Shown here piece after piece: positions 32,732 to 42,807 of a stretch of 64,000 nucleotides of DNA. The stretch is from an uncultured Thiodictyon sp. (GTDB lineage Bacteria > Pseudomonadota > Gammaproteobacteria > Chromatiales > Chromatiaceae), in the NCBI GenBank assembly GCA_903837595.1, contig CAILVI010000387.1, forward strand, positions 21,935-85,934, given 5' to 3'. The position numbers were made by a program, and so were the translations under genes. The first letter of the stretch is position 1; each line of letters starts with the position of its first letter. Below the pieces are notes generated by a model. The model searched no databases and was not told where the DNA came from. It saw nothing but the letters and a program-made list of their open reading frames with translations.

Positions 32732-33916
32732 TCAATCGAGGCTGACCTGTACCTGCGCCGCCACCTTCAGTGCCTTGGCCTTCGCTTCGGCGATATCCGC
32801 CCCGCGGGCCAGTGCGACGCCCATGCGCCGCCGGCCGTGGACCTCGGGTTTGCCGAATAGTCGCAGATCCGTCCCCGGTTCGGCCAGTGCAGCGGCGAGG
32901 TTGCCGAAGCGGGGGTGGTCGGACTCACCCTCCACCAGGATGACGGCGGAGGCGGCGGGGCCGAGCTGGCGGATCGCCGGGATCGGCAGCCCCAGGATGG
33001 CGCGGGCGTGCAGGGCAAATTCGCTCAGATCCTGCGAGATCAGCGTTACCATCCCGGTGTCGTGCGGGCGCGGTGAGACCTCGCTGAAGATGACCTCATC
33101 GCCGCACACGAAGAGTTCCACACCGAAGATACCGCGCCCGCCCAGGGCCGCCGTTACCTGTCCTGCAATCTCCCGAGCACGCGCGAGCGCCGCGGCGGTC
33201 ATCGGTTGCGGCTGCCAGGACTCGCGATAGTCGCCGTCCTCCTGCCGATGGCCGATGGGCTCACAGAAACTGGTGCCGTCACGGTGTCGTACCGTGAGCA
33301 GGGTGATCTCGTAGTCGAAGGGGACGAAGCCCTCGACGATGACCCGGCCGGCGCCGGTGCGGCCGCCGCCCTGTGCATACTCCCAGGCGTCGCCGATCTC
33401 CTGCGGGAAGCGCACCAGGCTCTGGCCCTTACCGGAGGAGCTCATGATCGGCTTCACCACGCAGGGCAGGCCGATGTCGGCGAGCGCGGTGCCAAACTCT
33501 TCCGGGGTGTCGGCGAACAGATAGGGTGAGGTGGGGATGCCCAGTTCCTCCGCCACCAGCCGGCGGATACCCTCGCGGTTCATGGTGAGCAGCGCCGCGC
33601 GCGCGGTGGGGATCACGGTGAAGCCTTCCGCTTCCAAGGCCACCAGGGTATCGGTGGCGATGGCCTCGATCTCCGGGACGATGTAGTCGGGGCGCTCCAG
33701 CTCGATCACCCGCCGCAGCTCGGCCCCGTCGAGCATGGAGAAGCTATAGGCGCGGTCGGCCACCTGCATGGCCGGGGCATTGGCATAGCGGTCGCATGCG
33801 ATGACCTCGACGCCTAAGCGCTTCAATTCGATCACGACCTCACGGCCGAGCTCGCCGGCCCCGCACAGCAGGACCCTGGTCGCGGTGGGGGTGAAGGGGG
33901 TGCCGATGGTAGGCAT
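32732..33916 (-). CDS. purT: Formate-dependent phosphoribosylglycinamide formyltransferase
   Basis: 394 residues from ATG 33916 with RBS AGGAG. PurT uses formate and ATP to make formyl-GAR in purine synthesis. ATP-grasp landmarks are [88 protein letters not shown] (split for description) and RRMGVALA. The long upstream extension of the frame (to 34240) overlaps the neighbouring ATPase gene and is discarded. Confidence 0.97.
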   Translation of the reverse strand: MPTIGTPFTPTATRVLLCGAGELGREVVIELKRLGVEVIACDRYANAPAMQVADRAYSFSMLDGAELRRVIELERPDYIVPEIEAIATDTLVALEAEGFTVIPTARAALLTMNREGIRRLVAEELGIPTSPYLFADTPEEFGTALADIGLPCVVKPIMSSSGKGQSLVRFPQEIGDAWEYAQGGGRTGAGRVIVEGFVPFDYEITLLTVRHRDGTSFCEPIGHRQEDGDYRESWQPQPMTAAALARAREIAGQVTAALGGRGIFGVELFVCGDEVIFSEVSPRPHDTGMVTLISQDLSEFALHARAILGLPIPAIRQLGPAASAVILVEGESDHPRFGNLAAALAEPGTDLRLFGKPEVHGRRRMGVALARGADIAEAKAKALKVAAQVQVSLD

Positions 33917-33999
33917 AGGGGGCTCCTGAATCCAACTGTTGGTGCGTCTCGACGATGGCGTCGGCGAACATAGCAGAAAGTTGGCGGGCCGACTCGTGC

Positions 34000-35574
34000 T
34001 CAGGCGCGGATCACCGCAATCTGCCGCCCCTGGGGGCTCGACTGCGCGTTCGTGGCGGTGCGCTCGGCGATGGGCGGCTGACCGGTGCGGCGGTCGAAGA
34101 TGATGAGCCAGCCCCAGTTGAGCCCCAGACCGGCCAGATAGCCATCCAACTGGGTGAGACCCTCGGCCAGCGGGTCCGGGGCGCCATTGCGCCAGACCTT
34201 GAGTTCCATCGCCAGCGTCATTGCCCCATAGCACAGACACAGGTCCATGCGCCCGGAGCCGATCGCATATTCGCGCTCCAGGGTGCCTCCGCCGTGGATG
34301 ACGCGGTGCAGGAAGGCCATCAGCACCAGGTGCGGGGCGATCTCGTGATAGGGGGCGCTGCCCAGGAGCGGTTGACCGTGGCGGCGCCAGAAGGCGAGAA
34401 AGGCGTCGAGCAATTGCGCTGGGTTGAGCGTGCCGTCGGCGTTAAGCCAGGTCGGGCTGATCTGGGGCAGCGAGGCCTGGGAGGTAAAGGCCAGTGCCCG
34501 GGGCAGCACCTCGCGGTAGATGGGGTTGGCGATCGTGAGGCCCTGACCGGGCGCCATCCGGCACAGCCCCAGGTCGATCAGATAGTGGATGTCGTCCTCC
34601 GGCACCTGACCGAGTTGGGTGCCGGCCAGCATCGGCTCGATCACGCGGCGCACCCGCTCCTCGCGCAGCTTGTCGGCCAATTGGTCCAGGTGGGTGACCC
34701 GGTTGATGATCAGATACTCCTTGGCCTCGTCGATCAACTCCAGCGTAATGGGCCGCGTGCGGTCGCGCCCTTGGGGCATTTCAAAGCAGGCGCGATAGGC
34801 CAGTGCATTGACCAGCCAGGGTTGGCCCCGGGTCAGGTCCCAGACCCGCGCCAGGGCCTCGGGGGTGAAGACCTGGCCGGTTTCGATCGTGTGCTCAGTC
34901 AGCAGCGCCGTCACCTCGGGCGCCGTGAAATCCCCGAGTCGCAGCGATTTCGCCTTGATGTTGAACGCGCTGCCGCCGGTGATGACCGCGGACTCGGAAC
35001 TGGCATGGATGCGGTAGTCGCGCAGATCGCGCACCCCGCACAGGATGACGGTCTGTGGAAAGGCCGTCGGTCGCTGTGGATAGCCGGCGCGCAATTGGCG
35101 CAGCAGTGCAATCAGGGTGTCGCCCACCAGGGCATCGACCTCGTCCAATAACGGCACGGTCGGTCGTGCCGCGCCCTGGCACCAGCGGTTGAGGAATTCG
35201 CCCACTGCCGTCCCGCCGGTGGAACTTTGAAGCACCTCCCGGGCCAGCCCGGTGGCGGCGGCGTCACCCAACTGATCGCGCGCGCCGCGCGCGATCTGCT
35301 CGACCACCGCGCCCATGCCCTTGTCCACCTGCTCCCGATACGCCTGGGCGACCTCCAGGTTGGCATAGACCGCCCGGTAGCGCTCCCCCTGGTTCAGATA
35401 CTCCAACAGTGCCAGCAGACAGCTTGTCTTACCGGTTTGGCGCGGGGCGTGGAGCAGGAAATATTTCTTCTGCTCGATCAGCCCCAGGACCTCGTCCAGG
35501 TCCCAGCGTTGCAGCGGCGGCAGACAGTAGTTGTCGGCGGCCCGGACCGGGCCTTCGGTCGTGAAAAAGCGCAT
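34000..35574 (-). CDS. AAA ATPase with C-terminal PD-(D/E)XK domain
   Basis: 524 residues from ATG 35574. The opening [20 protein letters not shown] is characteristic of a family abundant in Chromatiales and cyanobacteria. The P-loop is APRQTGKT at 43-50 (Ala instead of the first Gly, usual for this family), Walker B is [10 protein letters not shown], and a [18 protein letters not shown] segment precedes a helical lid. The C-terminal domain carries [22 protein letters not shown], a D...ExK nuclease-like core. Role unknown; such genes behave as mobile or defence-type accessory genes. Confidence 0.85.
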   Translation of the reverse strand: MRFFTTEGPVRAADNYCLPPLQRWDLDEVLGLIEQKKYFLLHAPRQTGKTSCLLALLEYLNQGERYRAVYANLEVAQAYREQVDKGMGAVVEQIARGARDQLGDAAATGLAREVLQSSTGGTAVGEFLNRWCQGAARPTVPLLDEVDALVGDTLIALLRQLRAGYPQRPTAFPQTVILCGVRDLRDYRIHASSESAVITGGSAFNIKAKSLRLGDFTAPEVTALLTEHTIETGQVFTPEALARVWDLTRGQPWLVNALAYRACFEMPQGRDRTRPITLELIDEAKEYLIINRVTHLDQLADKLREERVRRVIEPMLAGTQLGQVPEDDIHYLIDLGLCRMAPGQGLTIANPIYREVLPRALAFTSQASLPQISPTWLNADGTLNPAQLLDAFLAFWRRHGQPLLGSAPYHEIAPHLVLMAFLHRVIHGGGTLEREYAIGSGRMDLCLCYGAMTLAMELKVWRNGAPDPLAEGLTQLDGYLAGLGLNWGWLIIFDRRTGQPPIAERTATNAQSSPQGRQIAVIRA

Positions 35575-35889
35575 CGGATACCTTGCAAATGGCGGTGCGG
35601 ATGCCCCGGATCTGCCGAACATAGCACGCAGCGCGGCGCACTGCCTGGATCGGTATGCGGGCGAAGCCCCCAGTGCGGCCCAGCCTCGCCGTCGGCCGCG
35701 GCGCCGCGGTGGTTGGCGAGGTCGCGTCGCCCTGGGGTGCGGCGCCCCCAGGTTCCCTCGCGTTTGGAATCGTCCTCCCAGCGCGTCGAACCCCGCCTGC
35801 GGCAAATCAATAGTTTATTTTTGCAATTCCTTGAATGGAAATAAGTAGTTTCACTGACTACAATTCGGCACGGGTATCGGCGCGCGGCC
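35575..35889. other. Gene-free stretch with AT-rich promoter-like segment
   Basis: 315 bp. The segment 35805-35870 is strikingly AT-rich against its surroundings (AATAGTTTATTTTTGC, TGGAAATAAGTAG) and includes a short GTAGT/ACTAC dyad. It is the probable promoter of the now decayed gene downstream. Nothing else recognised. Confidence 0.4.
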
Positions 35890-37149
35890 GTGCGCCAGGC
35901 GCCGATCATGAAGCGATCAGCCCTGTTTGATTACACCAGCGGCCCCGGCGCCCGCCGGGCCAGCCGGCGGGGGGCAATGTACGCGGCCTGCTGGCCGTCC
36001 TCTGTCTCCTCCTGCTCCCGCTGCCCGCCACCTGGCCGGTCCGCGGCACGCCCGAATCCGTGCCCACCCCTGCTGCCACGCCCAGGTCCACAGCGGCGCC
36101 GCCCATCCCGCTGGCCGAACTCGGCCAACGCACCGACGCCCAGCAGGCCGCGCCCGCGCCGGTGCTCGATGGGGAGCGCGCCACCCCCTGGCCGTGCCCC
36201 TGCAGGCACTGCGTGTGGAGGTCGGCCCGGCGGGCTTGAGCGTCGACTCCACCTCGGCCAGCGAGGGCGCGGGCCGCTTCCGGCTGACGCGCGGCGCCTT
36301 GAGCAAGGGCGGGGCGCCTACACCCGTGGGGCCCGGTGTCGTGTCCCTGCGCGGGCAGACCGCCGTGCTGGACCGGGGGCCGTTCACGGAGGCCTTCAGC
36401 GCTGGCGCCGACGGGCTGCGCCAGGACTTCGTGGTGGCGCGCGCGCCCCCCGGGGACGTCCCGCTGACCCTCACCCTGGCGCTGGAGGGCGCGACCGCTG
36501 GTGATGCGGTCGAGGGTGTCGCGCTGACCGTCCCGGGCGGGCGCAAGCTCGTCTATCACCGCCTCCAGATCACCGACGCCGACGGCCAGGTGCTGACCGG
36601 TCAACTGCGCCGGGTGGATGACCGCACCTTGGTCATCACGGTGGCGGACGCCCAGGCCCGCTACCCGATCACCAACGACCCCACCATCAGCGATGCCGAC
36701 TGGCAGGTGTGGAATCCAGGGATACCCGGTGCGAACAACGCCGTGTGGGCGCTGGCCTACGATGGCACCGGCAAGCTCTACGTCGGTGGCGACTTTACCG
36801 CCATCGGCACCGTCCTGGCCAACCGCATCGCGCAATGGGACGGCAGCGCCTGGTCGGCGCTGGGCAGCGGCCTGGACAACGTGGTCAAGGCCCTCGCGGT
36901 GGCCGGGACGACGCTCTATGTCGGTGGCAACTTCTTCACCGCCGGCAACAAGTCATCCACCACGCTTAAGCCGGGCACCGGCTATTGGATCAGGAGCCTG
37001 GCGACCCCGCCATCCTGGCGTGCTCGCGCCTCACCGACCGGCAGACCGGCAAGGTGATCGATCCCACCGACCCGGCCTATGCCAACGGCTACCCCCTCAC
37101 CCTGACCGCCAAGGTGCGCTCACTGACCTGGGATTATCTCGGCCAATGA
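35890..37149 (+). pseudogene. Decayed secreted beta-propeller-like protein
   Basis: Protein-like text continues only by changing frame. It starts near MKRSALFDYTSG, shifts into a signal-peptide-like RGLLAVLCLLLLPLPATW and PESVPTPAATPRST, then shifts again into LQALRVEVGPAGLSVDSTS...GRFRLTRGAL. The middle has two repeats of a propeller-type unit (NNAVWALAYDGTGKLYVGGDF, then NVVKALAVAGTTLYVGGNFF), each with WDGSAWSALGSG. It then breaks into KPGTGYWIRS and, in a third frame, LTDRQTGKVIDPTDPAYANG up to a TGA at 37149. At least two frameshifts and an internal loss make it a relic of a larger exported protein. Confidence 0.7.
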
Positions 37150-37235
37150 GCCGGGGCGCGCGCTGGCGGACCCGGCGCGCGCAAGTACCATCTGCCCACC
37201 CATGCGTGTGCACATCTCAACCGCGAGCACCGACT

Positions 37236-37795
37236 CATGCCCACCTCCCCTGACCTGGACGCCGCCCGCCGCTACCTGGAGGCGTTGCGCGGGCAGTGGC
37301 ACGCAGCCGGACTGCTGAACGCCGGGGCCGGCGTCGGATTGGTGCTGCGCCCCGAAGCCGCCCTTGGCGCCACTGCCCCCCGGTGAGCTGGTGGCGCTGG
37401 GGCTGCCGCTGTGTCTGAAGCCGGGTAGCTGGTCGGTGTTGGCCGGGTGTCGACCGGACCTGGCCCAGGCCCCGGTGGTGCAACGCTGCGGCCAGGCGGT
37501 GCGCCTGCTGCCGCCCACGGGGCGACCGGTGATGGGGCCGCCGACGCCGGCCCCGTTCCTGTTTCCGCGCTACCGACCCGGTGAAGCGCCCCGCTGCGAG
37601 CCGCTGTCTCCCGAGCGGGCGCTGCAAGGCCTCATCGAGGCCGAGGCGGTAATCCGCGACCTCACCCAGGCCAAGCTCGATGCCCTGGTGCGCTGGGTGA
37701 GTGCGGTGCCGGCCTATGCCCTGACCTATCCGGACCTGGGCAGCGCACTGCAACTGGTGCGCGGGCGACTGGACGCCCATGGTCCGCACGCCTAG
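37236..37795 (+). pseudogene. Decayed HPr-kinase-related protein
   Basis: An ATG at 37236 starts MPTSPDLDAARRYLEAL but stops after about 49 codons. A second frame beginning at about 37364 continues as GELVALGLPLCLKPGSW...FPRYRPGEAPRCEPLSPERALQGLIEAEAVIRDLTQAKLDALVRWV (described in parts), the C-terminal half of HprK-related kinases of the HPr-rel-A type. The P-loop that should lie between is missing. So the gene has lost its ATP site by deletion and frameshift. Confidence 0.6.
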
Positions 37796-37808
37796 GGCGA
37801 CGCCCTAG
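37792..37808. terminator. Hairpin at the end of the kinase relic
   Basis: CTAGGGC-GAC-GCCCTAG is a perfect 7-bp stem with a 3-nt loop overlapping the stop of the kinase relic. Confidence 0.35.
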
Positions 37809-38592
37809 TACGACCTGGCCGCGCTGCTCGACCCGGTGGGGCATTGCACCGATCCGCTGGCCGATGCGCGCATGCTCGATTGGCTTGGGGTCTATCGGCT
37901 GGCTGCGGCCGAGATGGTAGCGCCCAGTCTGTACGCGGCCCTGGCGGCGCGGGGGCGGCTGGACGCGGTCCCGACGCCGGTGCGCGCCGCCCTGGCGGAG
38001 CTGCATCGGCTCAATGCTGCGCGCCCTGCTGCGTGAGACGGTGCGGTTGCTCAATGCCGCCGGGATCGTCCCGATCCTGCTCAAGGGCGCCATCGCCCTG
38101 TTGCTGGGGCAATATCCCCAGGCCGCGGCGCGGATGATGACCGATCTGGACCTGGCGGTGCCTGAGCCCCAGACCGGGGCCGCCGCTTCGGCCTTGCGCG
38201 GTCACTGCTGGAATTCGCGCACCTGCGGGCCAGTGCGCAGGCCAGTGCCCTGGACTGGCCCGCGCTGTTGCGGGACCTGGACCGTCTTGGCGCCGGCGAT
38301 GCCGTCCGCGCCGAGCTGCTGGCGGTGCGGAGCCTCTTCGGTCAACCGCTGCCCGACGGCGTCCGGCCGAGCTCTGCCGCGCGCCGCGCTGCGTGCCGCG
38401 CTGTGTTCCGCTTGGAACCATCCCCGCTTGGGCCGATGGCGGGAGCGGTTCATCAAGCCCTACCGCGGTCTGCTTGCGCTCCCGCGCCGTCTACGCAGGC
38501 TCCCGCGCTGCCTGCGGCCCTCCGCCTGGCATCCGGCGAAAGTTTCCTACCTGCGTCGGCGGTGGTTCCAGGGGCTACCCGTCGGCGACTAG
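37809..38592 (+). pseudogene. Decayed nucleotidyltransferase family gene
   Basis: The first frame reads YDLAALLDPVGHCTDPLADA...YRLAAAEMVAPSLYAALAARG and stops at 38036. The next frame (from about 38017) continues LLRETVRLLNAAGIVPILLKGAIALLL and AARMMTDLDLAVPE, the core of the uncharacterised nucleotidyltransferase family (NTP_transf_5-like) with its LKG and DLDL motifs. A third frame covers LLRDLDRLGAGDAVRAELLAVRSLF before the second frame resumes with AWNHPRLGRWRERFIKPYRG and the C-terminus at 38592. At least three frame changes mark it as dead. In intact genomes this family follows HprK-related kinases. Confidence 0.65.
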
Positions 38593-38757
38593 GGTGGGGC
38601 GGTGCCCGGAGGTGGACTTGCCGGTCTGGCGCGGCACCGCGGGTGCGTCAGGCGCGCGCGACGCCTTTGCCGGCCGGAACTGGGGCGGTAATTCCCCCCC
38701 CCAAGAGTTGTCGTCTTGCTGCATCATACGGGCCCAACACGAGGACCTGTATCCCCC

Positions 38758-40848
38758 ATGCCCGCCGCCACCATGCCACCGACCCCGCCACTCCTGCCGG
38801 ACCTCCAGGTCCTGCGCCAACGGGCGTTCGACCAGGTCATGCTGATCTTCGCCGTGCTGCTGACCGTGGCCGGCGCCCTGTCGTTCTATCGCAATCTGTC
38901 CATCGACTGGAATCCGCAGGTTTTGGTGAACCTGGTGGCGGTGCCACTGGCGTGGTTGCTGATTCTGGGGCGCCGACACCTGCCCTATCGCCGGCGGGTG
39001 GTGCTCCTGATCCTCGGGCTCTGGGGCCTGGCGATCAACGCCATGCTCATGGTCGGTCCGGCGGCCAATGCCAAGTCGCTCGTCATCCTCGTCGTGCTGG
39101 TAACGATGCTGTTCCTGAGTCCGCGGGCGGGCTGGCTGAGTGTGGCCATTGGGGCGGCTATCCTGGGTGCGATCGGGGCCGCGGCCGTGACCGGCCTGGT
39201 CAATTTCGACCTCGACTATCCGCGCTATGTCCGGGCGCCGTCGGTCTGGCTCAACACCGTCTTCACCTTCACCGCCTATAGCGCCGTTACCGCCTTCATC
39301 GCGGCCCGGCTGCTGCACTCGCTCAACGCCACGGTCCAGGCCCTGAACGCCCAGACGGCGACGCTCCACGAGACCCAAGGCCGGCTGCGCACCGCGCTCA
39401 ATCACCAGCGGGCCATCTTTAGCAACAGCTCCGCCGGCATTGCACTGATCGACGGCGCGCGCACCATCCTGGAGCCCAACCCGTGTTTCTGCGAATTGCT
39501 CGGCTATCGACCCGAGGCGCTGATCGGCCAGTCGACCCGGCTGATCCATCGTGACGGGGCCGCGTTCGCGGCGAGCGCCGAGCGCTTCTACAGCGGGCTG
39601 CGGCGGCAAGGCGCCCACAGCGAGGACATCGAGGTCCGCCGCCGTGACGGCTCTTGCCTCTGGACGCACGCCAGCCTGAGCGCGCTGGACCCCGCGGCCG
39701 TGCAGGCGGGCGCGGTCCTGGTGCTGGTGGATATCGACCAGCGCAAGCGCGCGGAATTGGCCCTGGCGGCGGCCAAGGACAGAGCCGAATCGGCCACCCG
39801 GGCCAAGAGCCGCACGCTGGCCACCGTCACCCACGAATTGCGCACCCCGCTGCATTCCATCCTGGGGTTTGCCGAGGTCCTCGACCGCATGGACGGGCGC
39901 GACGCCGAACTCGACGGCGACTCGCCGCCGCGGCCCCGCCAGGCACTGCTGGCCACCATCGCCCGCAACAGCAGCCACCTGTTGGCAGTGGTCAACGACG
40001 TCCTGGATCTGGAGCGCGGGCGTGTGACCCTCGACCTGCGCCCGACGGCCCTGCATCCCCTGCTCGGTCACTGCCTCGGCGATCTGGTCCCGCTGGCCGA
40101 CATCAAGGGGCTCAACCTGCGCCTGGAACTCGCCCCCGGGCTGCCGCCCTGCGTGCGCCTCGACGGGCGGCGGCTGACACAGGTCTTGATCAACCTGCTC
40201 GGCAATGCCATCCGGCTCACCGTGCGGGGCGAGGTGCGGCTAGCTGCGGCGGCGGACGCCGACCCCGCCACCCCGGGACAGGTCGAGCTGCGCCTCACCG
40301 TCGCCGACACCGGCCCGGGCATTGCGGCCGCGGAGCAGGAAAGGCTCTTTGCCGCCGTGGTCCCCACGGGGCCTGACACCGCCGCCGGCGTGTCGCCGGA
40401 GCGCGGACTAGGACTCATCATCAGCCAGGGACTGGCCCGGCAGATGGGCGGGCGGATCGAGCTCGACAGTGCCCCGGGCGCGGGTAGCCGCTTTACCCTG
40501 ATCTTACCCGCGGTCGCGTTGGCGCAGTGTGAGGACGGCGACGCAGCGGACGCGGCGGACCCGGGCGCCGAGCCCGTGACCGGGCCGCCAGCCGCCGGCG
40601 CGCTCCCCCCGCCGTCCGAGGCCCTGGCGGAATTGCGCGCGCTGGCGGAGTTCGGACGCACCACCCGCATCGAGGATTGGTGCCGAGACTGGTCCGCCCC
40701 CGAGCGCCGGCCGGCCTTCGCGGCGCGCGTTCTGCGCTTGGCCCACGCCTTTGAGCACGCCGCCATCATCGATCTGGTGGACGCCGCTGCCGACGCCGCG
40801 GCGGCCGACGCCGCGGCGGCCGACCCCACCGAAGGGCGTGGACCATGA
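38758..40848 (+). CDS. PAS-containing sensor histidine kinase
   Basis: 696 residues from ATG 38758 (GAGG upstream). Six hydrophobic helices lie in residues 25-185. A coiled linker (190-215) leads to a PAS domain at about 215-330 (IFSNSSAGIALIDG, NPCFCELLGY, RRDGSCLWTHASLS). The H-box is THELRTPLHS with phospho-acceptor His359. The ATPase domain has N-box NLLGNAIRLT and G-boxes DTGPGIA and RGLGLIISQGLA. The C-terminal tail has no receiver domain and ends in short DAAA repeats. It overlaps the regulator gene by 4 nt, forming a two-component pair. The signal is unknown. Confidence 0.9.
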   Translation: MPAATMPPTPPLLPDLQVLRQRAFDQVMLIFAVLLTVAGALSFYRNLSIDWNPQVLVNLVAVPLAWLLILGRRHLPYRRRVVLLILGLWGLAINAMLMVGPAANAKSLVILVVLVTMLFLSPRAGWLSVAIGAAILGAIGAAAVTGLVNFDLDYPRYVRAPSVWLNTVFTFTAYSAVTAFIAARLLHSLNATVQALNAQTATLHETQGRLRTALNHQRAIFSNSSAGIALIDGARTILEPNPCFCELLGYRPEALIGQSTRLIHRDGAAFAASAERFYSGLRRQGAHSEDIEVRRRDGSCLWTHASLSALDPAAVQAGAVLVLVDIDQRKRAELALAAAKDRAESATRAKSRTLATVTHELRTPLHSILGFAEVLDRMDGRDAELDGDSPPRPRQALLATIARNSSHLLAVVNDVLDLERGRVTLDLRPTALHPLLGHCLGDLVPLADIKGLNLRLELAPGLPPCVRLDGRRLTQVLINLLGNAIRLTVRGEVRLAAAADADPATPGQVELRLTVADTGPGIAAAEQERLFAAVVPTGPDTAAGVSPERGLGLIISQGLARQMGGRIELDSAPGAGSRFTLILPAVALAQCEDGDAADAADPGAEPVTGPPAAGALPPPSEALAELRALAEFGRTTRIEDWCRDWSAPERRPAFAARVLRLAHAFEHAAIIDLVDAAADAAAADAAAADPTEGRGP

Positions 40849-41633
40849 TCGACGTGCCCATCGACGCCACTATCCTGGTCATTGACGACGAGCCGGACAA
40901 CCTGCGCTTGGCCCTGGAGATGCTGCGCGGCCACGGGCTGGAGATCGCAAGCGCCCGCGACGGGGCCGCCGGGCTGCGCATCGCGCAGCGGTTGCGGCCG
41001 GATCTGATCCTGCTCGACATCTGCATGCCCTGCCTCGGTGGCTTCCAGGTCTGCCGGCAACTCAAGGCGGACCCCGCAACCCGCGATTGCCCGGTGATCT
41101 TCCTCACCGCGCTGGACCGGATCGAAGACAAGGCCCAGGGCTTTGCCGCGGGCGCCGTGGATTACATCACCAAGCCCTTCGACGCCCGCGAGCTGCTGCT
41201 GCGCGTCGCCAACCACCTGCGGCTGGCCCGACGTATCGCGGCGACGCAATCGGGGCACCTGCGGCCGCCGCCCGAGGCCCCCGCCGCGCCGCCGGACCGA
41301 CCGCTTGCGACCCTGCTCAAGGCCCGTAACCTCCTGCTCAGCGACCTGCGGGCACCGCCCGACCTCGATACTCTGGCGAGTCACTGCGCCACCAATCGCA
41401 CCAGCCTGCAGCGCCTGTTCCGGGCGCACTTCGGCCTGAGCGTCTTCAGCTACCTGCGCGAGCAGCGGTTGCAGCACGGGCAGCGCCTGCTCGAACAGGG
41501 TGGGCAGCGCGTCGACACCGTTGCCGAGGCTGTCGGCTACACCAACGGGCGCGATTTTGCGCGTGCCTTCAAGCAGCGCTTCGGCGTCGCCCCGGGCGCT
41601 TGGCCGGGTCACGCCGACCCTATCGCCTCGTAA
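40845..41633 (+). CDS. Response regulator with AraC-type output
   Basis: 262 residues. Receiver domain 8-125: IDDEPDNLR, phospho-acceptor in LILLDICMPCLGG, FLTALDR and YITKPF. A Pro-rich linker follows, then an AraC-family helix-turn-helix pair (LDTLASHCATNRTSLQRLF and RVDTVAEAVGYTNGRDFARAF). It starts inside the stop of the sensor kinase gene (ATGA). Target genes are not evident. Confidence 0.92.
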   Translation: MIDVPIDATILVIDDEPDNLRLALEMLRGHGLEIASARDGAAGLRIAQRLRPDLILLDICMPCLGGFQVCRQLKADPATRDCPVIFLTALDRIEDKAQGFAAGAVDYITKPFDARELLLRVANHLRLARRIAATQSGHLRPPPEAPAAPPDRPLATLLKARNLLLSDLRAPPDLDTLASHCATNRTSLQRLFRAHFGLSVFSYLREQRLQHGQRLLEQGGQRVDTVAEAVGYTNGRDFARAFKQRFGVAPGAWPGHADPIAS

Positions 41634-41882
41634 AGATGCGCTGCGCTGGCGTGAGGACGGTAACGGTTGCGCCATGTCCCGATGACGCGCGCTGCCAAAA
41701 TGTTGCGGCGCTGCGCCTAGAGCGTGCCGCGCTGCGCTGTTGCTATGACCTGACTCCGACTATGCTGCGAATTGCTTGAGTCGCCGCTGGCCGCGCCCCC
41801 GGCTGAGCGCCAAGTCTCAGAAGGCTCTTCTTCGGCGGCGATATCCTTATCTGAAGCGAGTCCCTGACCGCCGGAGGCCATG

Positions 41883-42770
41883 ATGCACACACCCCGCGCG
41901 CGCGCTTTCCCGACGCGTCTGCTCGTTCCCGGCGTCCGCCCCATGAGCGCCCCGCCATCCAATGGACTCATCCGCCTGCTGCTGTTGCTGCTGCTCGGGT
42001 TCGGGGGGCTTTCTGGTGTGCTGGCAGGTCCGGTCGATTGCGGTGACCGACCCATTACCTTCGCCTATTACAAATACGGCTTTTTCTATTATGAACAGGA
42101 CGGCCAGGGCCGGGGTTTCGACCTGGACCTCATCGCTGAGTTGACGGCGCGTACCGGTTGCACCTTTACCGCCCAAGTTATGCCGCGCGCACGCGTCTGG
42201 GCGGACCTGGAAAACGGCCAGCTCGACATGAGTGCGGCTGGTGTGCAGACCCGGGAGCGTGACCGTTTCGCCTGGTTTGTGCCTTACTTCATTACCAAGA
42301 ACTATGTGCTGATACGCGCGCCCGCTCTGCGTACGGTGCATAGCGCGGCGGATTTTCTGGCGCAGCCTGCACTGATATTCGGCGTCGTGCGCGGGTTCAA
42401 ACATGGTGAGGCCCAGGACCAGTGGCTGGAACAGTTGCGCCGCAACGCGCGCATCGAGGAAAGCGCCGGCATTGACGTGCTGCTGGAGAAACTCAAGCGC
42501 GGCCGGATCGACGGCCTGTTTGCCCAGCCCCCGGTTTACCAGAAGATCATTGCTGACCTTGATCTGGCGGGTGAGGTGGTGGTGCAGGATTGGTTTGGCG
42601 ATGATCCCGGGATCCGCGGTAACCTGATTTTGGCCAAGAGCCGCTTTTCCGCGGCGGATGCCCAGCGGTGGCAGGTCCTGGTGCGCCAACTGCGCGACGA
42701 CGGTACACTCAAGCGCATCTTCGCCGCTCACATGCCGGCGACAGAGGCCGAGCAGTTGCTCAATTTCTAG
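41883..42770 (+). CDS. Periplasmic substrate-binding protein (SBP_bac_3 type)
   Basis: 295 residues from ATG 41883, preferred over 41880 because GGAGG then has proper spacing; ATG 41944 would give a more typical signal peptide (LIRLLLLLLLGFGGLSGVLAG). The mature part matches amino-acid-type binding proteins: ITFAYYKYGFFYYEQDGQGRG, then GFDLDLIAELTARTGC, ENGQLDMSAAGVQTRERDRF, VLLEKLKRGRIDGLF. No ABC permease or ATPase is nearby. It is followed after 37 bp by a membrane-bound diguanylate cyclase, so it probably serves as that enzyme's sensor. Confidence 0.85.
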   Translation: MHTPRARAFPTRLLVPGVRPMSAPPSNGLIRLLLLLLLGFGGLSGVLAGPVDCGDRPITFAYYKYGFFYYEQDGQGRGFDLDLIAELTARTGCTFTAQVMPRARVWADLENGQLDMSAAGVQTRERDRFAWFVPYFITKNYVLIRAPALRTVHSAADFLAQPALIFGVVRGFKHGEAQDQWLEQLRRNARIEESAGIDVLLEKLKRGRIDGLFAQPPVYQKIIADLDLAGEVVVQDWFGDDPGIRGNLILAKSRFSAADAQRWQVLVRQLRDDGTLKRIFAAHMPATEAEQLLNF

Positions 42771-42807
42771 TGGCCCAACGGGTGCCCCGCAGCACCAGAG
42801 GCAGCGG

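Noticed and set aside
33917-34240. N-terminal extension of PurT
   Set aside because: It overlaps the ATPase gene end and is not PurT-like; ATG 33916 has a good RBS and gives the standard length.
38575-40071. 498-codon minus-strand frame
   Set aside because: Antisense to the PAS histidine kinase; no domain visible.
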